A stretch of DNA of 56,641 bases, from positions 1-56,641 of the forward strand of contig NZ_QWEO01000014.1 in the NCBI RefSeq assembly GCF_009936035.1, given 5' to 3'. Source of the stretch: Neglectibacter sp. X58 (GTDB lineage Bacteria; Bacillota; Clostridia; Oscillospirales; Acutalibacteraceae). A program made the position numbers and the translations under genes. Below the pieces are notes generated by a model, which saw only the letters and a list, made by a program, of their open reading frames with translations, was not told the origin of the DNA and ran no database searches. Of this stretch, positions 1-7,932 are shown in pieces (positions within the stretch are counted from its first letter, which is position 1; the number at the start of each line of letters is the position of its first letter).

Positions 1-155
1 CTGGGCCGCCCGATCTCCCGCCTCGCTTCCGGCGCCCACTGATGCCGGCATTTCTTGCACTGGTACTTTTGATGTCCATGAGCGTCTTTTCCATAGCGAT
101 AAAAGTCTGTTTTGTTGTTGCATTTCGGGCACCTTATTTGGTATAATTTTTCCAT
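1..155 (-). CDS. Transposase-type zinc-ribbon protein, N-terminus only (cut by window edge)
   Basis: The minus strand from an ATG at 155-153 encodes about 51 residues that run off the left edge. It starts MEKLYQIRCPKC and carries two Cys pairs (RCPKC and QCKKC), the zinc-ribbon layout at the N-terminus of IS1/IS1595-type transposases. A good ribosome site (AAAGGAG) lies about 10 bases upstream. The catalytic domain is outside the window, so the family cannot be fixed and intactness cannot be judged. It would bind the ends of its own element. Its presence fits the mobile character of the first 4.8 kb. Confidence 0.6.
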   Translation of the reverse strand, partial: MEKLYQIRCPKCNNKTDFYRYGKDAHGHQKYQCKKCRHQWAPEARREIGRP

Positions 156-279
156 GAAGACTCGTCTCCTTTCGGGAGGTACTTGGATTTGTGGTAAAAC
201 CATTGTACCAGAAGGGCTGGCGGGTCTTCAACTTTCATTTTAGTTTACAGTACGAATATTCTCAAAAGGAGGAATTTTT

Positions 280-1059
280 ATGAAATTCGCTTTAATTACC
301 GGAGCGACAAGCGGAATTGGATATGAGTTGGCAAAGTTATTTGCCAAAAACGAATATGGCCTAATCCTAGTATCATCAAGTCAAGATCATTTAGATAATG
401 TCAAGAAAAAGCTGCAAGGACATTATTCTACACCTATCTATGTTATTGAACAGGATTTAACTCAAATTGGGGCAGCATATGAGGTTTATCAGAAAGTAAC
501 AAAAGAACAAGTACCTGTTACAGTTCTAGTGAACAATGCAGGTTTTGGGCTTGTTGGCGCAACAAATGAAATCGACTTGAAGCAAGACGAACAGATGATA
601 ATAATTAACACGTTGAATCTTGTAATATTAACTAAATTGTTTATCGCGGAGATGTATAAATGCGGTCAAGGGAAAATACTAAATGTTGCTTCGACAGGTG
701 CATTTCAACCCGGTCCATATACTTCAACCTATTTTGCAAGTAAAGCGTTTGTATTGAGCTATTCCAGAGCTATAAGATATGAGGCAAAATCAAAAGGTGT
801 CCAAATTTCAACACTTTGCCCCGGAGCAACTAGGACAAACTTTTTCGTTCGAGAGGGAACGGTTACTCCCACAAATTCTATGACCGCTGAAAAGGTTGCT
901 CAAATTGCCTTTTCGGGTTTAATGAAAAATAAGGAGATAATTATTCCCGGTTTGAAAAACAGATTACTACAACTTTTCCCAACTAAGATTAAAATGATTA
1001 GTGTTGCCTTTAGGGACAACTCCTTATTGCGCAGATGGTGGTTTGACATGACGGTGTAG
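280..1059 (+). CDS. Short-chain dehydrogenase/reductase, 3' end replaced
   Basis: This is a 259-residue classical SDR, a cytosolic NAD(P)-dependent oxidoreductase of unknown substrate. The cofactor motif TGATSGIG is at residues 7-14, NNAG near 87, and the catalytic YFASK (Tyr-x3-Lys) near 151. An AAAGGAGGA ribosome site precedes the ATG. The gene is clearly AT-richer than the GC-rich core, so it was probably acquired. Only up to about base 1008 looks like SDR. The last 15 or so codons are read from the antisense of a replication-protein gene (see 1006-1091), so the native C-terminus has been lost and replaced. The active-site core is complete, so it may still work. Confidence 0.82.
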   Translation: MKFALITGATSGIGYELAKLFAKNEYGLILVSSSQDHLDNVKKKLQGHYSTPIYVIEQDLTQIGAAYEVYQKVTKEQVPVTVLVNNAGFGLVGATNEIDLKQDEQMIIINTLNLVILTKLFIAEMYKCGQGKILNVASTGAFQPGPYTSTYFASKAFVLSYSRAIRYEAKSKGVQISTLCPGATRTNFFVREGTVTPTNSMTAEKVAQIAFSGLMKNKEIIIPGLKNRLLQLFPTKIKMISVAFRDNSLLRRWWFDMTV

Positions 1060-1091
1060 CCACGGTTGCGCTCCACGCGGAAAACTGCCAT
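1006..1091 (-). pseudogene. 5' stump of a plasmid/ICE HTH replication-initiator-type gene
   Basis: The minus strand starts at an ATG at 1091 behind AAAGGAG and reads MAVFRVERNRGYTVMSNHHL then RNKELSLKA. I recognise this as the highly conserved N-terminus of a helix-turn-helix protein common on Clostridia integrative elements (replication-initiator or DnaD-like type, normally continuing KGLLS). At about base 1006-1012 the match stops and the sequence becomes the antisense of the SDR gene. This is therefore a recombination junction and the gene is a stump. The family call rests on memory of the conserved N-terminus. Confidence 0.65.
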
Positions 1092-1449
1092 AGTGTAATA
1101 CTCCTTTGCGGTAGATTTGTTACGCAGTAGAAGCGCGATTTTGAGGGGTCAGGTATAAACACCTTGCCCCGCCAAAACCGCGCCCGAAAAACCGTATGGC
1201 GCAAGGCTTCTTATGCCCCTACTGTGTAACAAAGGGCATAAAAAAAGCGGCGTCCCTTTTCTCCCCGCGTGGGGAGTGAAGAAACGCCGTCATGGTCGGT
1301 ATATGAAATTGTCATGGTATAGGGGCTATCTGTGTGCTGCCCTCTCCGGGCGTCTGGCTCTCGCGGTGCTGTGCATATCAAGGCTCTTTCCTCAAAAGTA
1401 GTAAATCGGTAGTAAATTCCTTGTCCATATCCGCGAAAGTGCCTGTATT
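1092..1449. other. Gene-poor mobile-element leader DNA
   Basis: No convincing gene. The 1092-1200 part is the natural upstream region of the HTH stump. TTATGCCC at 1211-1218 pairs with GGGCATAA at 1234-1241, next to the terminator at 1240-1289. An open frame on the minus strand (1211-1453) has no recognisable features and I do not call it a gene. Confidence 0.4.
1240..1289 (-). terminator. Rho-independent terminator, minus strand
   Basis: CGGCGT (1248-1253) pairs with ACGCCG (1284-1289). Inside it is a second perfect hairpin, CTCCCC-GCGT-GGGGAG. Read on the minus strand the stem is followed by a run of seven T. It lies downstream of the RES-domain gene and can end its transcript. Confidence 0.6.
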
Positions 1450-2706
1450 TCAAGGCTTTTCAGAGATAATCAAGGTTGTTTTTGATATAAGCAGTAAAGA
1501 ATGATAAAGGGCATCCAACTGTTGCATTGGAAATGCTGCATTAAGATCGTTTTCATTTTCTAATGATGAGTATATTGAATAAAGCGAATAGCATATTGCC
1601 AGCAATCGACGATACGGATGACGTCCGCTCGCAGGATTTATTAGCAAAGCTTCTTCCAGCCTTTTTGAGTATTTAATAACCTCCATCATTTCATTTTCAG
1701 TTTTTCTAATATCTTCCAATATGCTGATTTTTTCTGGAGCAGATAGTTTGAAGCATTTTTTAAGCCGTTTATCATGCCCATCCATTAGATCGATGTTCTT
1801 TGTCGGAATTACAACATTATATGAATCGAGCAAACGAGCTTCATGAAACCCTGATGCACTTTGATATGCAAGTCCATCAAAACATGAGCTTTGCTGAATC
1901 CATTCCATTAAAAGCTGCGGAATAACATACTCTTCGTAATAATATGTATTGCTTTTTAAATATTTGTGGTCAATGCCTACAAAACATGCTATCCTTAAAG
2001 GTAAAGTAAGCAAATACTGTTCTATTGCTTCCAAACGATCTGCCTTTTGTTCGTCTGTTTTTGAATCATCATACTCTTGGAGATATTCACTCCCCTTTTT
2101 TGCGAAATGCAGAAATACCAATTTTTCCTGCAACTCATATAAACAAAAATGAAATACCTTTGGCATACCACTTTCCATCCATGCCAGTTCCAACATTTCA
2201 TTTGCAAAAAGTTTTAACCCAGGGTATACAGATAAATATAGGCATGGGTCACCCGAAATGTTAAATCTCTGTGACGAGACACGCTGACGTTTGCTATAAG
2301 GTATATGAAACAACGCCTTCCTATCATAAGAACCATTTCCTTGACGAATCCGTACCATCAACGATTCCCGATCTATGGTAAGCTCCCTTATTGCCCCATC
2401 ATGTTTTAACAATTGTATTAAGTCAGCAAATTGCTTTCTCTTTTCCAGATGCTGATGATTTTGATCCAATTTTAAAATGTTTAAAATTTTTTCACATTGT
2501 ATTTTCATTTTTGGAATGATTTTTGCTGACAAATTATTATAAAAAGATGACGGAAAGTCATCGAAAACGGTCGCGGCTGAGTCAGTTAACTCCTTCAAAA
2601 TACTATCATAATACTGTGACAGCAACTCAGTCATAGGCTGATGCTCTTGCATTATCGTTATAAGCAAACTATATTTTTTTAGAATCTGATGAATATTGTA
2701 AATCAT
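1450..2706 (-). CDS. RES-domain protein with helical N-terminal extension
   Basis: 418 residues, AT-rich. Residues about 130-300 look like a RES domain: an Arg-containing QRFNISG followed by LYLS near residue 148-156, a Glu in the following helix (ANEM), and YQSASG near 280 supplying the Ser. RES domains of known toxins (MbcT, ParT types) degrade or phosphorolyse NAD+ or ADP-ribosylate targets. The N-terminal 120 residues are helical and resemble the HEPN/RES-type N-terminal extensions of longer RES proteins. It starts five bases after the stop of a small gene (2712-2927), so the two are probably co-transcribed. No Xre-type antitoxin is visible next to it. It is a likely toxin or defence effector; the domain call is from motif reading only. 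Confidence 0.6.
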   Translation of the reverse strand: MIYNIHQILKKYSLLITIMQEHQPMTELLSQYYDSILKELTDSAATVFDDFPSSFYNNLSAKIIPKMKIQCEKILNILKLDQNHQHLEKRKQFADLIQLLKHDGAIRELTIDRESLMVRIRQGNGSYDRKALFHIPYSKRQRVSSQRFNISGDPCLYLSVYPGLKLFANEMLELAWMESGMPKVFHFCLYELQEKLVFLHFAKKGSEYLQEYDDSKTDEQKADRLEAIEQYLLTLPLRIACFVGIDHKYLKSNTYYYEEYVIPQLLMEWIQQSSCFDGLAYQSASGFHEARLLDSYNVVIPTKNIDLMDGHDKRLKKCFKLSAPEKISILEDIRKTENEMMEVIKYSKRLEEALLINPASGRHPYRRLLAICYSLYSIYSSLENENDLNAAFPMQQLDALYHSLLLISKTTLIISEKP

Positions 2707-2711
2707 TCAAT

Positions 2712-2927
2712 TCAACCCCTCTTTAAAAAAATTGCCGTAGCAAGCCACAGGACTTCGTTTACCGCTTCTTCTGCTGAATATATAGGGTGGCTCATCTTAA
2801 CTTCAAACGGAATCCCCTCTATGATAATAATCTGCTTAATCACCATATTAATAACTACTGATAGCTTTGTCTCCAGCTTTTGTAATATTGCGGATGAATT
2901 CTCTTTGTCCTTCGCCGAAGTCTGCAC
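2712..2927 (-). CDS. Small hypothetical protein upstream of the RES gene, possibly a remnant
   Basis: A 71-residue frame from a GTG at 2927, ending just before the RES gene. I do not recognise it. The C-terminal half (VKMSHPIYSAEEAVNEV, then a hydrophobic stretch) looks like real protein. The N-terminal half is doubtful: a stop codon lies directly before the GTG, and a different frame at about 2880-2960 reads GDDYDKNAITVGADFGEGQ, also protein-like. That suggests a frameshifted gene fused from two frames. It might be the partner of the RES protein, or debris. Confidence 0.35.
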   Translation of the reverse strand: MQTSAKDKENSSAILQKLETKLSVVINMVIKQIIIIEGIPFEVKMSHPIYSAEEAVNEVLWLATAIFLKRG

Positions 2928-3111
2928 CTACAGTAATGGCGTTTTTGTCGTAATCATCCCCTTATCGCCATTCTATAACATCGTCATTATATTGTAAAGC
3001 ACCAAATGTCCGAAATGCTATCGTTAAAATTTGCACCCAAAGTCATGCTTGGATGCATTGTATCAAATTGTGGTACGCAAGCCAGATGGGATAGCCGATG
3101 AACACTATGTC
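2928..3111. other. AT-rich junction DNA without a recognisable gene
   Basis: Between the RES pair and the MATE fragment. Short protein-like stretches occur in changing frames, interrupted by stops, consistent with debris from recombination. No promoter or repeat is evident. Confidence 0.3.
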
Positions 3112-3465
3112 TGCCCAGCACTGTCCTCTTTGGCCTGAACAGCTTTATGGTGGTAAATTACAATGCTGTGCTGAACCAATTTTCCTCAACCGCCGTGGTG
3201 GCGTTCGGGGTCTGCTGCCGTGTGACCGGGTTCTTCTACGCCATTGTGGGCACGCTGTGCAACTCCACCATTCCCATCCTGTCCTACAATCACGGAACCA
3301 AAAACAAGCGGCGCATTAACCTGGCCGTCCGCTACGGCTATATCTACGCCCTGTGCCTGATGGCGGTGGGCACGGTGCTGTGCATGGGTTTCCCGGAGGT
3401 GTTTCTGTGGATGTTCAACGCCACCGACGACATGATCGCCTCCGACATTGTGGGCCGTGGGAGTA
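3112..3465 (+). pseudogene. Internal fragment of a MATE-family efflux transporter
   Basis: In one frame this reads TVLFGLNSFMVVNYNAVLNQ and continues through two hydrophobic segments (FYAIVGTLCNSTIPILSYNH, YIYALCLMAVGTVLCMGF). This is typical of MATE/NorM-like multidrug or sodium-coupled exporters around transmembrane helices 7-9. Both ends of the protein are missing. The GC-rich composition differs from the AT-rich RES block on its left. The frame runs directly into an IS200-like fragment, which produces a chimeric open frame with no function as a transporter. Confidence 0.7.
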
Positions 3466-3504
3466 GGATCGGTCTGATGACCGTCCCAATTGCAGTAGGG
3501 AAAA

Positions 3505-3690
3505 TAGCTAATAGAACCCGAGAACTGATACGGATGGTGTGTACAGCGAATGAGGTAGAAATAATAGCGGGCCATGTAGGGAAGAACCATATACATCTTC
3601 TGGTATCCGTACCACCGCATCTGTCAGCAAGCAAATTGGTACAATATATCAAGCGCGGATTGTCAACGCGGTTCAATACGCACCATACAC
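3505..3690 (+). pseudogene. Fragment of an IS200/IS605-type TnpA transposase
   Basis: Fused in frame behind the MATE fragment. It contains HVGKNHIHLLVSVPPHL, the HUH (His-hydrophobic-His) motif of Y1 transposases, followed by SKLVQYIKRGLSTR. The N-terminal strand and the catalytic-Tyr helix are missing. It is dead as a transposase. It abuts, head to head, a truncated hydrolase gene on the other strand. Confidence 0.72.
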
Positions 3691-4111
3691 AAGCCGCCTT
3701 TTCGGTGTCCGACGCAATGCCCCGCGCTTCGCCGTAAAGCATTTTCGCAAGGGCTTCAACCTCTGCCGTGTCCGGTATGTATTCGGGCTTGTCCTCTTCA
3801 ACCATCACAAGCGTCGGAAGGGGAGCGGGCAGCGCGTCTGCTTGCCCTGCTGCCGAAGGCGGCTTTTCCTCTGTCCCGCTCTGCGGCATAAGAAGGGCAA
3901 GCAAACCCGCTATTGTCAGAACCGCTATAACGGCGGATACGGTCAGCCGCCGAACTGCTTTCCGGTGGAGCGGGCGCGGGCTTGTCCGGCGCGGCGGACG
4001 GTGGGCGGCGCTGCTGTGCTGCGTATTCCCGCCGCTTTCGTTCGAGATTGCCAAATTCCCGCGTACCTCTTCAAAGTAGATCACATTCCCGCGCGGCTCT
4101 GTCCCCGTCAT
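3691..4111 (-). pseudogene. N-terminal part of an ICE-type cell-wall hydrolase, truncated
   Basis: The minus-strand frame from 4111 has an Arg/Pro-rich cytosolic start, one transmembrane segment (VSAVIAVLTIAGLLALLM), a linker, then ALAKMLYGEARGIAS and CVWCVLNRVDNP. This is the start of a SleB/CwlJ-like hydrolase domain, with the Glu of YGEARG as likely catalytic acid. Homology ends at about 3691, where the IS200 fragment begins on the other strand. Such hydrolases are carried by conjugative elements to open the wall. Here only the first third of the catalytic domain remains. Confidence 0.65.
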
Positions 4112-4140
4112 AGCTCCGCCCCTTCCGCGTCAAGCGAAAG

Positions 4141-4517
4141 CTACCATTTCGGATTGCTGCGGAATTCTTCGTTCGGGCAAACGTCGCAATTTTCGGCGCT
4201 GCACCCCGCGCAATACTGTTTATGAAAAGCGTCGTCCCACGGCGCTTCGAGAACCGGAAAGGAACGAAGGAAGCCCGCCAGCGTGGGCGCGTCCTTTGTG
4301 ATTGCTTCAAAGACGGTCGCTTCCTGCCACTCCCGCTCTTTGATTGCTGCTTCGTCAATTACGCACCCGTTCGCGATTTTCTCTTTAAGAAGCTGAATGA
4401 ACGGAATTGCCGCCGTTACGCAGCGTCGCGGTCTGCAAAAACTTCCGTATTGACTGAATAGCATTCGTTTTCGCTATCCCAATTCCAAAAGCGAATTTTG
4501 TACCGCATTTCTGCCAT
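4141..4517 (-). pseudogene. Frameshifted small mobile-element protein
   Basis: From an ATG at 4517 the minus strand reads MAEMRYKIRFWNWDSENECY and on to ADRDA, then hits a TAA near 4420. Shifting frame at about 4418-4428 restores VTAAIPFIQLLKEKIANG and continues to 4141 (about 125 residues in total). The tail carries CxxC-like Cys pairs (YCAGCSAENCDVCPN), perhaps a metal site. I do not know its function. Similar small proteins occur on Clostridia integrative elements. The shift looks like a one-base loss or two-base gain. Confidence 0.5.
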
Positions 4518-4541
4518 GTTGAATAGCCCCTTTCCTGTGGA

Positions 4542-4796
4542 TTATTTCGCGGCGGCGGATCGACGGTTTCCGCGCTTCGCGATATTGTATTGAAAAACAG
4601 TCTGCGCGCGGCCGGCGCTATAAATCTTCCGCTTGTTCGCGTTCCGCTCTCCCGTGTACCCGCGCTTCAACTCTTCATAAACAGCCGCGACGCTGCGCCC
4701 GATCTGTGCGGCGATTTCCTCCACTCGAACGTCCGCGTTATGCAGCTTTTCGATCTCGCGGCGCTGATCGAATGTCAAATACGTGTATTTGTCCAT
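4542..4796 (-). CDS. Small helix-turn-helix protein (HTH_38/IS30-N-terminus-like)
   Basis: 84 residues behind a strong AAGGAGG site. TYLTFDQRREIEKLHNADVR and EEIAAQIGRSVAAVYEELKR form a helix-turn-helix like those that open IS30-family transposases. Here the protein stops after a basic tail, so it is a free-standing DNA-binding protein or the head of a lost transposase. It is in the same orientation as the two mobile-element remnants downstream and about 25 bases from the next start. It may be a regulator of the former element. Confidence 0.55.
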   Translation of the reverse strand: MDKYTYLTFDQRREIEKLHNADVRVEEIAAQIGRSVAAVYEELKRGYTGERNANKRKIYSAGRAQTVFQYNIAKRGNRRSAAAK

Positions 4797-4836
4797 CTTT
4801 TAACCTCCTTCCGCCGTCCACCGAGATAAAAAAATA

Positions 4837-4866
4837 AGCAGTAGAAAACACTCTGGTTTTCTCTGC
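4837..4866. terminator. Hairpin between island and potA, usable on both strands
   Basis: AGCAG and AGAAAAC pair with GTTTTCT and CTGCT (one-base bulge), loop ACTCTG. On the minus strand it is followed by a T-rich run (TTATTTTTTTA); on the plus strand by only four T. It separates the island from the transporter operon. Confidence 0.5.
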
Positions 4867-4912
4867 TTTTAATGTTACTCTCTTCAAGGCACTCCCCAAA
4901 ATAAAAAAAGGA

Positions 4913-4941
4913 TTGACAAAAAGACTGATTTTCTGTATAGT
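4913..4941 (+). promoter_or_regulatory. Consensus sigma-A promoter of the potABCD operon
   Basis: TTGACA at 4913-4918, a 17-base spacer, and TATAGT at 4936-4941. This is close to the ideal housekeeping promoter. Transcription would start near 4948, giving a leader of about 230 bases before potA. Confidence 0.8.
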
Positions 4942-4947
4942 GTACTC

Positions 4948-5178
4948 ATTGCGTTTGCATCTGAAAAAGGGCGGCTCCCGAAGGAGGTGGGGCGGCCCAT
5001 AAAAGCGGCCCTGTTCTTTCGCCGCGAAAGCTTTTTTGCTTTTGCTTTTTATCCTTTGCGGATGGCGATCCTCCGGGCGCGTGCCGGCAAGGCTCTTGCC
5101 GGGCGTCCCAACTGGGCCGGGTTATGTGTGAATAACAAAAGACACGCAAAACTTATTTCGCAAAGGGGATGCAGAAAA
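4948..5178 (+). promoter_or_regulatory. Long structured 5' leader of potA
   Basis: No gene fits here. A frame open from 4987 reads low-complexity Arg/Ala and does not resemble any PotA N-terminus. The leader is GC-rich, with a perfect 8-bp hairpin at 5084-5102 (CCGGCAAG-GCT-CTTGCCGG) and GGGCGGCC/GGCCGC-type complementary blocks around 4991-5018. It is long enough for an attenuator or riboswitch, but I cannot match it to a known class. Confidence 0.35.
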
Positions 5179-6315
5179 TTGAACAACACCATTCTTTCCT
5201 TACAAAACATCGCTGTGTCTTATGGCGGGGAGCAGGTGCTGGGGGGCTTCCACCTGGATATCCAGGACGGGGAGTTCGTCACACTGTTAGGCCCTTCCGG
5301 CTGCGGCAAAACCACGGTTTTGCGCACCATCGGAGGCTTTATCCAGCCGGACGCGGGGGATGTGTTTTTTTATGGGAAAAACATCACGGCCCTGCCGCCG
5401 CACAAGCGGGAGGTAAACACCATTTTCCAGAAATACGCCTTGTTCCCTCACCTGAACGTGTATGACAATATCGCTTTCGGGATGCGTATCAAAGGGAAAA
5501 ACGAGAGGGAAATAAAGGCCACAGTCCATGAGATGCTCTCCATGGTGAACCTTACGGGCTATGCCCACCGGGGGATAAGCCAGCTTTCCGGAGGGCAGCA
5601 GCAGCGGGTGGCTATTGCCAGGGCCTTGGCAAACGAGCCGAAGGTGCTGCTTTTGGACGAGCCTTTAGGCGCTTTGGACTTGAAGCTGCGCAAGGACATG
5701 CAGGTGGAGCTGAAAAAGATACAGCAGCAGACAGGCATTACCTTTGTGTTTGTCACCCATGACCAGGAGGAGGCTTTGTCCATGTCTGACACAGTGGTGG
5801 TGATGGACGGGGGGGATATCCAGCAGATAGGCACGCCTACGGATATCTATAACGAACCGAAGAACGCCTTTGTGGCAGACTTTATCGGGGAGTCCAACAT
5901 CCTGGACGGCCTGATGCTGGAGGACTACAGCGTCCGCTTTGCCGGGCACACCTTCCAGTGTTTGGACAAGGGCTTTGGGAAAAACACCCCGGTGGACGTG
6001 GTGATACGGCCGGAGGACATTGACGTGGTGCAGGCAGATTCCACCCACATCACCGGAGAGGTTACAGCCGTTACCTTCAAGGGCGTGCACTATGAAATTA
6101 TTGTGGACGTGGCGGGCTTTAAATGGATGATACAGTCTACAGACTTCCGGGCTGTGGGGGATCGCATCGGCCTGTCCCTGACCCCGGACGACATCCACGT
6201 AATGGCGAAGTCGGAATACTCCGGCAGGTTCGGGGATTACAGCACCTTCTCGGATGAAATGGACGAGGATATGCAGGCGGCAGGGGAAGAGGAGGGCAAA
6301 GCAGATGAAGGCTAA
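5179..6315 (+). CDS. potA: Spermidine/putrescine ABC transporter ATPase PotA
   Basis: Cytosolic ATPase that powers polyamine uptake with PotBCD. I start it at the TTG at 5179 (LNNTILSLQNIAVSYGG), about ten bases after AAAGGGG, giving 378 residues, the normal PotA length. Motifs present: Walker A GPSGCGKTT, Q-loop QKYALFPHL, signature LSGGQQQRVAIARALA, Walker B VLLLDEPLGALD, and switch His in FVTHDQEEAL. The C-terminal 130 residues form the TOBE-type regulatory domain (IRPEDIDVV). It overlaps potB by 11 bases. An acidic tail (about 20 residues) ends the protein. Confidence 0.93.
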   Translation: MNNTILSLQNIAVSYGGEQVLGGFHLDIQDGEFVTLLGPSGCGKTTVLRTIGGFIQPDAGDVFFYGKNITALPPHKREVNTIFQKYALFPHLNVYDNIAFGMRIKGKNEREIKATVHEMLSMVNLTGYAHRGISQLSGGQQQRVAIARALANEPKVLLLDEPLGALDLKLRKDMQVELKKIQQQTGITFVFVTHDQEEALSMSDTVVVMDGGDIQQIGTPTDIYNEPKNAFVADFIGESNILDGLMLEDYSVRFAGHTFQCLDKGFGKNTPVDVVIRPEDIDVVQADSTHITGEVTAVTFKGVHYEIIVDVAGFKWMIQSTDFRAVGDRIGLSLTPDDIHVMAKSEYSGRFGDYSTFSDEMDEDMQAAGEEEGKADEG

Positions 6316-7129
6316 ATCCAGGCTCCTCTCCGCGCCCTACACGGTGTGGATGACTATTTTTATCGTGCTGCCCATGCTTTTGGTGGCATGGTTCGCTTTT
6401 ACCGACAGGGCGGGCCATTTCACCCTGGAAAATATCCTGAGCGTGGGGCAGTATTCCAATGTGTTCCTGCGTTCCATCTGGCTGGGGGCGGTGGCGACCT
6501 TTATCTCCCTGGTGATGGGCTATCCTTTGGCCTATATCATTTCTAAAATGAGCGCCAAGCGCCAGAGCGTGATGGTGATGCTGGTGATGCTGCCTATGTG
6601 GATGAATTTCCTTCTGCGCACCTATGCCTGGATGACGCTGTTAGAGGACAACGGCCTGATAAACGCGGCCCTCAGGGCTTTGGGGTTTAACGGCATACAT
6701 ATGATAAACACAGCGGGGGCTGTGGTGCTGGGAATGGTGTATAATTACATCCCTTATATGATTCTGCCCCTGTATTCTGTCCTGACAAAGATTGACCAGA
6801 GCGTAATAGAGGCAGCGGAGGATTTGGGCGCAAACAGCCGCCAAGTGTTTTTCAAGGTGGTGGTGCCCATGTCCATGCCCGGCATTATCTCCGGCGTGAC
6901 TATGGTGTTTGTGCCGGCGGTGAGCACCTTCATCATCTCCAAGATGCTGGGGGGCGGTGCGAACCTTCTCATTGGCGACCTGATTGACATGCAGTTTTTA
7001 GGCAGCGCCTATAATCCCAATTTAGGCTCCGCCATCTCCCTGGTGCTGATGGTGATTATCCTTATCTGCATGGGCATTATGAACCAGTTTGACGACGGGG
7101 AGCCAGGGGAAGGGGGTGTGTTGCTGTGA
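6305..7129 (+). CDS. potB: Polyamine ABC transporter permease PotB
   Basis: 274 residues from the ATG at 6305 (MKAKSRLLSAPYTVW), preceded by GAGGAGGGC and overlapping the potA end. It is an inner-membrane permease with six predicted helices. The BPD-permease loop that docks with the ATPase is AAEDLGANSRQVFFKVVVPM (EAA motif). The N-terminal helix (MTIFIVLPMLLVAWFAF) and the periplasmic FTLENIL segment are typical of PotB. It is coupled to potC by a GTGA overlap (start and stop share bases). It forms the membrane channel with PotC. Confidence 0.93.
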   Translation: MKAKSRLLSAPYTVWMTIFIVLPMLLVAWFAFTDRAGHFTLENILSVGQYSNVFLRSIWLGAVATFISLVMGYPLAYIISKMSAKRQSVMVMLVMLPMWMNFLLRTYAWMTLLEDNGLINAALRALGFNGIHMINTAGAVVLGMVYNYIPYMILPLYSVLTKIDQSVIEAAEDLGANSRQVFFKVVVPMSMPGIISGVTMVFVPAVSTFIISKMLGGGANLLIGDLIDMQFLGSAYNPNLGSAISLVLMVIILICMGIMNQFDDGEPGEGGVLL

Positions 7130-7932
7130 AAAAGACAGGCGGCCGGATTTACACCTTCCTGGTGTTCTTGTTCCTTTACGCGCCGATTTTGGTGCTTATT
7201 GTCTTTTCCTTCAACGATACGGAGACGGCCAGCCGCACGGTGTGGAGCGGCTTCTCCTTTAAATGGTATCAGAAGCTTTTTGAGGACAGGCTGATTCTGG
7301 AGGCTTTGCGCAACACCCTGCTGATTGCCGTAATAGCGGCGGCGGCTTCCACAGTGCTGGGCACAGTGGCGGCTGTGGGGATTAACTCCATGAAGCGCCT
7401 GCCCCAGCGGATCCTGATGAATATTACCAACTTCCCCATGGTGAACCCGGAAATTGTTACAGGCGTTTCCATGATGCTGCTGTTCGTGTTTGCCGTAGGG
7501 CTGTTTGGCGGGCGCAGCCTGGGCATGGGTTCTATCATCGCGGCCCACATCACCTTCTGCCTGCCCTATGTCATTTTGTCTGTGCTGCCAAAGCTTAGGC
7601 AGATGGATCCAAACCTCTATGAGGCCGCCCAGGACTTGGGCTGCCCGCCTGTAAAGGCCTTTTTCAAGGTGGTGCTGCCGGAAATCATGCCTGGGGTGGT
7701 GACAGGGATGATTATGGCCTTCACCCTGTCCATCGACGATTTTGTTATCAGCTATTTCACCAGCGGCACCACCCAGACCCTGCCTATTTATATCTACTCC
7801 ATGACCAGGAAGCGGGTAAGCCCGGAGATAAACGCCCTGTCCACTGTGCTCTTTGCGGTGGTGATGGCGCTGCTCATTGTGGTGAACGTGCGCCAGGGCC
7901 GGGGAAGGCGCCCGGCAAAGGAGGAAGGCTAA
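7126..7932 (+). CDS. potC: Polyamine ABC transporter permease PotC
   Basis: 268 residues from a GTG at 7126 that overlaps the potB stop. Six transmembrane helices are expected, beginning with YTFLVFLFLYAPILVLIVFSF. The EAA loop is AAQDLGCPPVKAFFKVVLPE, and the SIDDFVISYFTSG segment is characteristic of PotC. It pairs with PotB. The stop codon TAA shares one base with the potD start, so the four genes are translated as a tight block. Confidence 0.93.
   Translation: MKKTGGRIYTFLVFLFLYAPILVLIVFSFNDTETASRTVWSGFSFKWYQKLFEDRLILEALRNTLLIAVIAAAASTVLGTVAAVGINSMKRLPQRILMNITNFPMVNPEIVTGVSMMLLFVFAVGLFGGRSLGMGSIIAAHITFCLPYVILSVLPKLRQMDPNLYEAAQDLGCPPVKAFFKVVLPEIMPGVVTGMIMAFTLSIDDFVISYFTSGTTQTLPIYIYSMTRKRVSPEINALSTVLFAVVMALLIVVNVRQGRGRRPAKEEG

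Noticed and set aside
1211-1453. 80-codon minus-strand frame in the left island
   Set aside because: It contains the terminator hairpin and no protein-like features.
4987-5178. In-frame extension of potA by 64 codons
   Set aside because: Sequence is low complexity and unlike PotA; the TTG at 5179 has a ribosome site and gives the normal length.
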